From NCBI GenBank assembly GCA_001414345.1, contig LLCB01000067.1, forward strand, positions 62,001 through 126,000: a stretch of 64,000 nucleotides of DNA. Reading direction: 5' to 3'. Within the stretch, counting starts at the first letter, position 1, and the number at the start of each line of letters is the position of its first letter. The notes under the pieces are model-generated. The model searched no databases. It was given only the letters and a program-made list of their open reading frames with translations, and was not told where the DNA came from. The stretch is from Hymenoscyphus infarciens. Its lineage: Eukaryota > Ascomycota > Leotiomycetes > Helotiales > Helotiaceae. Positions 57,823-64,000 of the stretch are shown here, one piece after another. The translations under genes and the position numbers were made by a program.

Positions 57823-58305
57823 CAGTGAGTTGCGAGTTAAGCCTCCCTTTTGACGATATTTTATAAACCGTGCGTTTTTAGAAAATTTTAATTTTCATAT
57901 ACTCATAGTCTATTTCCTAGATACTCTTTCCCTCTTTACTTAATAATAACATATATTATTATATCTCTAAGAATAGCTAAACAAAGCTTTATACTCTCTT
58001 TCTATAAACTTTCTAGGAAGAAATTAGATACTTAGATATATATTTAAAGTTTACTAGGGTCTTAGTAGAATTAAAGGTATAAAAAACTTACAAAAAGGGG
58101 GTTTTCGAAGAATTAAGTATTATTAAGTTTATTCTTAGTATACTTGCTTAAATATAGTAATAAATAGAAAGGAGGTATAAGAAGATATAGTAGTTCTTTC
58201 TAGCTAGGTCTTGTATCTTAAAGAGTACTTTAGTTTTCTATTTTCCTAAAAACATATTATTTTATAAAATATTATCAAAAGGGAAGCTTAACTCGTAACT
58301 CACTG
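57823..58305. mobile_element. MITE with TA target duplication, 483 bp
   Basis: Terminal inverted repeats of about 45 bp begin CAGTGAGTT, with TA at 57821-57822 and 58306-58307. The right end, reverse complemented, matches the left with only transitions (for example GCGAG versus ACGAG). The interior is AT-rich without a coding frame. TA duplications point to mobilisation by a Tc1/mariner-type transposase, but neither such element in this window shares these ends. Confidence 0.9.
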
Positions 58306-58307
58306 TA

Positions 58308-58965
58308 GTTAGAAGAGTTGGTTTGATGACAAGAATAGTTAAAACTTAACTTGACTGTCTTCTTTCTACCCGGTAAGTAATTGTGATATTGCTCAGAGAA
58401 TACTAGAATCGTAAATTTAGTTATCTAGAAAAGTATTAATTAATCAAGTGAGACGAATGTTGCTTCTACTAAACCTTTGGCACCCGTTTTGAAAACAGTC
58501 ACTTCTCAACCTGAAAGAAGTACCTTTAATTTGAATTTCTTACATGATTTTGAACATTGGTTTTATTTAAATAGTCTTCAAATGAGTACTGAACAATGGC
58601 AGAGCTTCTTATAAGTTAAAATCAATAGAAAGAAAGCTCTTTGACTTTGCTTAAGTGTCAATAGAAAAGTTCATTTCACTTAAACAAATACTACTCTATT
58701 CATTTAAATGGTAATATGTAAATGCTGTTTGTGCTTGGCAGGCCACCCACCACCAGCTTTGAGCCGATTTTCGGGCCGTAGCGGGCTTTGCTAAAGTCGG
58801 CCCTAAGATCGCTTCCAAGCCAACAAGGTTAGCTCACCGCTCGAGCGAGTTAGTTCCTCACCCCGCCAAAGTGGGGCGGCATAATTCTCTACTGCTCCCC
58901 TCAACTACACTCCCCTGACACCACTTTTTGTCAACACCATCAATCACACTTGCTTTGCACTCACC
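58308..58965. promoter_or_regulatory. ade13 upstream region
   Basis: 658 bp between the MITE duplication and the ade13 start. The first part is AT-leaning; the last 230 bp is GC-richer, with pyrimidine stretches (CCCCTCAACTACACTCCCC) just before the ATG. No TGACTC (Bas1/Gcn4-type) site was seen. Confidence 0.45.
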
Positions 58966-61143
58966 ATGTCTGCAAACGACACCTACCAATCGCCTCTGGC
59001 GTCCCGCTATTCTAGTAAGTCAATTGAACTCTTTTTAATGTCAATTCGCGTCCGATCTATCCCGCAAGAGAAAGATTCTTTGATCGCACTGGTTGGCCGA
59101 TCTGGTCACCTTGTTCACTCTTGCCATTTGCTCACCCCTACCATGTCACCCACTTACGAATCATTTAAACAGGCGCGGAAATGAAGACCATCTTCTCTAA
59201 TCGAAATCGATCTGGTACATGGCGACAACTTTGGGTATGGCTCGCAGAAGGAGAGAAGGAGCTTGGATTGGATATCTCTGAGGAGGCTATTACGCAAATG
59301 AAGGCAAATCTGTACATGTCAGACGATGACTTTAAGGTCGCTGCTGAGGAGGAGAAGAAGAGACGTCATGATGTTATGGCACATGTTCATGCTTTTGGTC
59401 AGGCTGCTCCAGCTGCAGCTGGCATCATTCATTGGGGTGCGACTTCTTGCTATGTCACAGACAATGCTGAATTGATCTTTATGAAGGATGGTCTTGATTT
59501 GTTGGTATGTACTTACGCTGGCTCTACAAAAACCAAAACCCTTTCGTTCAAATTGAAATCGGAGAACATAGCTAACCAAACGAAACAGCTTCCTAAGTTG
59601 GCCACTGTTATTTCTAAATTGGCAGCGTTCGCTGTTGAATACAAAGACATGCCTACTCTTGGCTTCACTGTAAGTACCTATCACACCACCCTGGCCTGAC
59701 TTGATCTACCGCAACCCCTGTCCCCCAAAAATACTCGCTAACGCCTGTAAAGCATTACCAACCTGCTCAACTCATCACTGTTGGTCGTCGGGCTGCCCAA
59801 TGGACTCAAGATCTTCTTATGGACTTGGAGGATATCTCTCGAGTTCGCGCCGACTTGCGTTTCCGTGGTGCTCAAGGCACAACCGGGACCCAAGCTTCAT
59901 TCATGGAGATCTTCCACGGGGATGGTGAGAAGATTGACAAGTTGAACGAGTTCCTCTGCGCTAAGGCTGGATTCCCATCTTGCTATTCTATCTCCACTCA
60001 AACCTATACTCGTAAGGTCGATTTGAGAGTCGCCAATGCTCTTGCTGCTCTTGGTGCTACCGTTCAGAAGATCACCAGTGATATCCGGTAAGCATTTGCT
60101 AACACCATTTTGACCGCCACTTGGCTAACTGTTCTGTTTTAGTCACTTGGCAAACCGAAAGGAGTTGGAGGAGCCATTCGAGAAGGATCAAATCGGATCT
60201 TCTGCAATGGCATACAAGCGTAACCCAATGCGTTGCGAGAGAATTGCTGGCTTGGGCCGCTTCCTTGCTAATGAAAACAAGATCGCATCAGACACCTTCG
60301 CTGCCCAAGTAAGTAAAACTACCACCGCAGCTGCCAAGTACATACTAATCTCATCCCTTTGATAGTGGATGGAGAGAACCCTCGACGACTCCGCCATCCG
60401 CCGCATCATGATCCCGGAGATGTTTTTGAGTGCCGATGCTATTTGCATGACTTTGGACAACGTCGTTAGTGGTTTGGTCGTCTACCCTGCCCGAATCCAC
60501 TCGGCTGTTATGGAAGGTATGTTTCAGACAAGAAGAATTGAGCTTTATAAAACTTCTCGAACAATAATCTCATTCTTCGAAACCTTCTCTGGCAATATTT
60601 CTATTGTCTCAGAGGAATTCGAAGAATTGAGAGTCATTTTTTGAAATCCTCTCGGCCAATGTTTGGTTCTCCGAGACGATTTCTATTCGATTAAGATAGT
60701 TGAGCCAAACACTAACATGGAACAGAATTACCATTCATGGCTACCGAGAATGTCATCATGAAGCTCGTCGCCCTTGGCAAGTCTCGACAGGATGCCCATG
60801 AGGAGATCCGTGTTCTGTCCCACCAAGCTAGTGATATCGTCAAGAAGCAAGGTGGAAAGAACGACTTGATCGAGCGCATCAAGAAGACCGAGTTCTTCCA
60901 GGTACTACTTACCTTCCTTCTTCCCATCCTCTACCTCGCCATCACTCAAAAAATCATACACTAACAGAACCCTCACAGCCTGTCTGGTCCGAAATCGACA
61001 GCATGCTCGACCCAAAGAACTTTATCGGCCGTTGCCCTGAGCAAGTCACCCGATTCTGCGGAAAAGGAGGAGAGGTTGAGAAGGCACTTCAGCCATTCCA
61101 GAAGCACATTGACGCCAGCAAGGTTGTTGAGTTGAATGTTTAA
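58966..61143 (+). CDS. ade13: Adenylosuccinate lyase (purine biosynthesis)
   Basis: Eight exons: 58966-59014, 59173-59504, 59589-59669, 59753-60087, 60143-60308, 60366-60516, 60726-60901 and 60979-61143. All introns are GT-AG (55-209 nt), and the join gives 484 residues, as in yeast Ade13. Diagnostic features are [19 protein letters not shown] (across the exon 3/4 join, 152-160) and the fumarate-lyase signature [11 protein letters not shown] (284-294), which carries the catalytic serine loop. The enzyme is a cytosolic homotetramer. It splits SAICAR to AICAR and adenylosuccinate to AMP, releasing fumarate. The start context TCACCATGTC is good. The sixth intron (60517-60725) is the longest. Nothing suggests damage. 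Confidence 0.97.
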
Positions 61144-62626
61144 GGACGGTGCTATTTGCATTTCAGATCCAACAAAATGGCGTTTCAGGTACCTATTTGT
61201 GTAACATTTCACACTGGCGTTTTTCCACCCATGGCTGGATGGATTGATTTGATTGGTGGAATAAAGTGACTTTGGTGGATTGGCCGATCGATCTCTAGCG
61301 GGTGAACTCATCTTTTGATGCCAGTTAGATAAACTAGATATGAAGGGATGATGGAATGAATGAAGGAGATCATGAATGATGCAAGATACCACGTTCATAC
61401 ACTCCATACCCGTGACGCGTGATGAATTTCTTAGCTTACTCGTTGAATTAATTTTTGTAGCTTACTCGCACTCTCGTAGTTTCCCAATTTCCCAATATCT
61501 GATAGCTTAGTCAAACGAGTCGACCGCTGATATTACTTTTTTTTATATTTTAGCTTACCCGTACTCTTGTAGCTTACTCACAACTTACGCGTACTTTTGC
61601 AGGTTACTGGTCCTTCATTGGTCACTTGCGTTCTTGTAGCTTACTTCTTAACTCGCAGCTTACTTGTACTTTTGTAGGTTAATAATATTTTAATAGCTTA
61701 CCCATACTCTTGTAGCTCTCCCGTACTCTTATAGCTCACCCGTATCCTCATAGCTCACCCGTGCTCTCAGAACTTACTCTCCATCTAACTAACAGCTTAC
61801 TCGTCAACCCATAGCCTACCCCATCTCTCCTCCAACAGTTCACCCCCCCCCCTAATATCAGCAGTGACAACCATCTAGTTCATCGCTCCCTGCATTTTAG
61901 TTCTTATGCCCGATCTAGCAAACAAAATATCTTCTCGAACCCCAGCTCCACCCATAAAGCAAGAGACCGTTCAGCGAATCAGCGGGCAACAAAATAACCT
62001 CTGAGAAATAATTTCATCACTAAGATCTAGCTAGGATAAACTTCGAGAAGGATTGAATGAATTGAAAGGTATGAATTTGGGTTATGACCCGTCTTCTTGC
62101 GACTCGTATCATTGAATCCAGTTATTCCAGAATCCAGATCTTGTGGGATAGTGTCTTTGAGTAGATGTACGTAGAACGATGGGCCGGAAAGCTCTACTCG
62201 TACGAGTTTCAATATCGCCTCTGGTCCTTTTTCCTCTCAAAAATCGTGGTAGGGAAGACGCCAAAAAGGACTGTCGGCGAGATTTTTCCAAATCTTGGAA
62301 TTACCTCAAGGTAATCCCTACTAGTAGGAACTGCGGCGATCAAATCAAACGAAGTTCAAATGGAGATGAAATTTTCCAACCAGAAAAATCTCTAGGTAGG
62401 AAGACAGAAGAAAAGAGGACCTAACTACAGAAGAATCCAAGTCCAAGGTCCAACCCATGTCAAACACGCGAAGCAGATATATGTATGCCCAACACTCGGC
62501 AGGAATAACAAAAAAACGCCTTCAAATGGCTCAAGAAAAATAGAATGAAGAGTCAGACGCCTACGCCTTCCATGGATCCGTATCGCATTGAAAGATAAAT
62601 CAAATCAAATCAACCAACATCCACTT
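61144..62626. other. Intergenic between convergent ade13 and atg22
   Basis: 1.5 kb holding both terminators and, at 61435-61830, a degenerate tandem repeat. The rest shows no gene. The frame 62179-62424 carries no domain. Confidence 0.5.
61435..61830. repeat. Degenerate minisatellite, about 19-22 bp unit
   Basis: The phrase TAGCTTACTCGTACTCTTG recurs more than ten times with drift (CCGTACTCTTGTAGCTTACT, CATACTCTTGTAGCTC, CGTATCCTCATAGCTCACC and so on). Copies are irregularly spaced, with a few longer spacers. The 5' part keeps TTACTCG and the 3' part shifts to CTCACCCGT. Confidence 0.8.
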
Positions 62627-64000
62627 TCACCTCGTCTCTTCTTCTTCATCATCCCCAGCTAATAGCGCCCTCTGTTCCCTAGGAGTAGCAGAACCACTGT
62701 CTTGGGCTTTATATCCCTCAATAACCTCCGCAAGTTTAACACCCTCCTCCTTCCCTCTCTCCACATCGACGAAATAAAGCAACGGCGCAGGTAACCCAAC
62801 AAGGACAGCCAGAAACCAGAATGCCGGTCGGATGCCACCAGTTCGATCAACAATAGCCCCCACAATCGCTGGTCCAAAGATGCTCGATCCCTTATCTGTG
62901 ATCGCGTACAACGCGTAGAACGCAGCTTCTGATCCAGGTGGTATCAATTCCCCATATAAACTCCGACAGTAAGAACTTAAACCACCAAGTACGAATCCGT
63001 AAACAAAGCCTAGAGGGTACATCTCCCAAGGCTGCTGCAAGCCAATAACCCCCCAATTCTGCACAAAAGGTAAATACCCCAGCAACCCGTAAATAGGTAT
63101 GATTTCGAATATGAAAATACAAGCCATAATGGTCTGATGAGGTTTCAACCCAAAAGTCCTCGATATAGCAGCCCACGAAAACGCACCGATCACTCCTGCT
63201 GTTGTTCCGATGACGTTTATCAATCCCAAAGCTGCGGGGGGCATATGCAATTCCGTTTTCGCATATAATACCGCTGTTCCTGAGACTGTTGCTATAGCGT
63301 CTGACAACAGGAACCACGCAGCGAGGAAGAGCACAATATCTTTTAGTCGGCGGGCGAGTTTGACAGTTCGCCAGAGGGAAGACCACGCATAGAGGAAGTA
63401 CGCGAACCATGTTCTTGAAGCCGAAGGGTCATCTGGGTTATGTGATTTCAAGGGGGGCCCGGGACGGGGACGTAACCAGAGGGCGGCGGGGAGGGTAAAG
63501 ATGAGCCACCATGCTCCTATCAAGAAGAGTACTACGCGGAGGGAGAGGGTTGTGCTTTTCATGAAGTAGACTATGAGGATGCAGACGCATTGGAGGAAGA
63601 GGCCTGCGCAATAGCCGATTCCGATTCCGGTTGAGGAGATCTGGGTGGACAGCTCTAGTTCGACGGATGTGGTGTTGGCTTTGGATGATGGGAGGAGGGC
63701 GGCTGTGGAATCTACTCTGTGGATAGGAGTGCTATTTGAAGCTCTGTTTAGAGATTCATCGTCGGGGGATTGATCTAGATAATCTGCCGATTGCAAGTCC
63801 GGGGTAGTACTCTGAGAAGCGTATTGTGTTTTAGGATGATGTCGTACCAAAAGAGGTAGAAATGAGTTTAGTAACACGAAGCTTGCGCCAAAACAGGTAT
63901 TGGAAATCATAGCCAATAAAGCCCCTATTAGATAGACCTTGGGCACCACGGGAAGAAATAGCATTGTCGAAATTGAGCCGGCGAATGCGAAGAATAGTAG
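62627..64000 (-). CDS. atg22: Atg22-family vacuolar transporter, partial (3' part)
   Basis: The minus-strand frame is open to the window edge, and 457 codons before the stop are visible. The ATG at 63964 is internal; 12 more in-frame codons lie to the edge. Hydrophobic segments alternate with loops in an MFS-like pattern, for example [60 protein letters not shown] and [21 protein letters not shown] long acidic/Ser-rich loop (about [16 protein letters not shown]) sits between early helices, as in Atg22 proteins, and the ending EEEETR is acidic. Atg22 exports amino acids from the vacuole after autophagy. The N-terminal helices lie outside the window. No intron was seen in the visible part. Confidence 0.92.
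   Translation of the reverse strand, partial: LLFFAFAGSISTMLFLPVVPKVYLIGALLAMISNTCFGASFVLLNSFLPLLVRHHPKTQYASQSTTPDLQSADYLDQSPDDESLNRASNSTPIHRVDSTAALLPSSKANTTSVELELSTQISSTGIGIGYCAGLFLQCVCILIVYFMKSTTLSLRVVLFLIGAWWLIFTLPAALWLRPRPGPPLKSHNPDDPSASRTWFAYFLYAWSSLWRTVKLARRLKDIVLFLAAWFLLSDAIATVSGTAVLYAKTELHMPPAALGLINVIGTTAGVIGAFSWAAISRTFGLKPHQTIMACIFIFEIIPIYGLLGYLPFVQNWGVIGLQQPWEMYPLGFVYGFVLGGLSSYCRSLYGELIPPGSEAAFYALYAITDKGSSIFGPAIVGAIVDRTGGIRPAFWFLAVLVGLPAPLLYFVDVERGKEEGVKLAEVIEGYKAQDSGSATPREQRALLAGDDEEEETR

Overview
The window comes from a filamentous ascomycete (Pezizomycotina; by inference a leotiomycete-like fungus). The signs are short GT-AG introns of about 50-160 nt, fungal housekeeping genes with the expected intron-split structure, and transposon blocks whose differences are almost all C-to-T / G-to-A transitions, as repeat-induced point mutation (RIP) produces. 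No rRNA, tRNA or CRISPR was recognised.

Layout. At 0.5-3 kb a ketopantoate-reductase-family gene with a long disordered tail lies on the minus strand, next to low-complexity purine-rich DNA. At 4.84-6.95 kb sits a RIP-damaged Tc1/mariner-type DNA transposon with 76-bp inverted ends and a TA target duplication. A roughly 16.8 kb AT-rich block (about 9.19-25.98 kb) is a stack of decayed transposons: a Tc1-like element, a 1.28 kb miniature LTR element (TRIM-like) with duplication GTTAT, a solo LTR with duplication ACTAG, an LTR fragment, and an 8.09 kb minus-strand Ty3/gypsy element with 495-bp LTRs and duplication AAAGT. A gene-poor stretch of ordinary composition follows to 31.4 kb and carries one old RNase H relic.

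From 31.4 kb the window is gene-bearing: sub2 (mRNA export/splicing helicase, minus), an Rpr2/Rpp21-like RNase P subunit (plus, divergent from sub2), POP1 (RNase P/MRP subunit, minus, convergent with rpr2), an F-box gene, a possible small gene, a secreted Ser/Thr-rich protein with two six-cysteine modules, a Lamtor1/Meh1-like lipid-anchored protein, a small cysteine-rich protein, an F-box/RPEL-like protein, a broken glutathione-S-transferase gene, a damaged small secreted protein gene beside a 483-bp MITE, adenylosuccinate lyase (ade13), a degenerate minisatellite, and the 3' part of atg22 running off the right edge.

Themes. RNA metabolism (sub2, rpr2, pop1) is concentrated in 7 kb and includes two subunits of the same ribonucleoprotein. 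The Lamtor1-like gene and atg22 both relate to the vacuole and amino-acid signalling, but they are 16 kb apart and no operon-like logic is implied. I found no clearly new multi-gene system. The least described items are the miniature LTR element, the two LTR subfamilies, the MITE, the paired-module secreted protein and the RPEL-like motif in an F-box protein.
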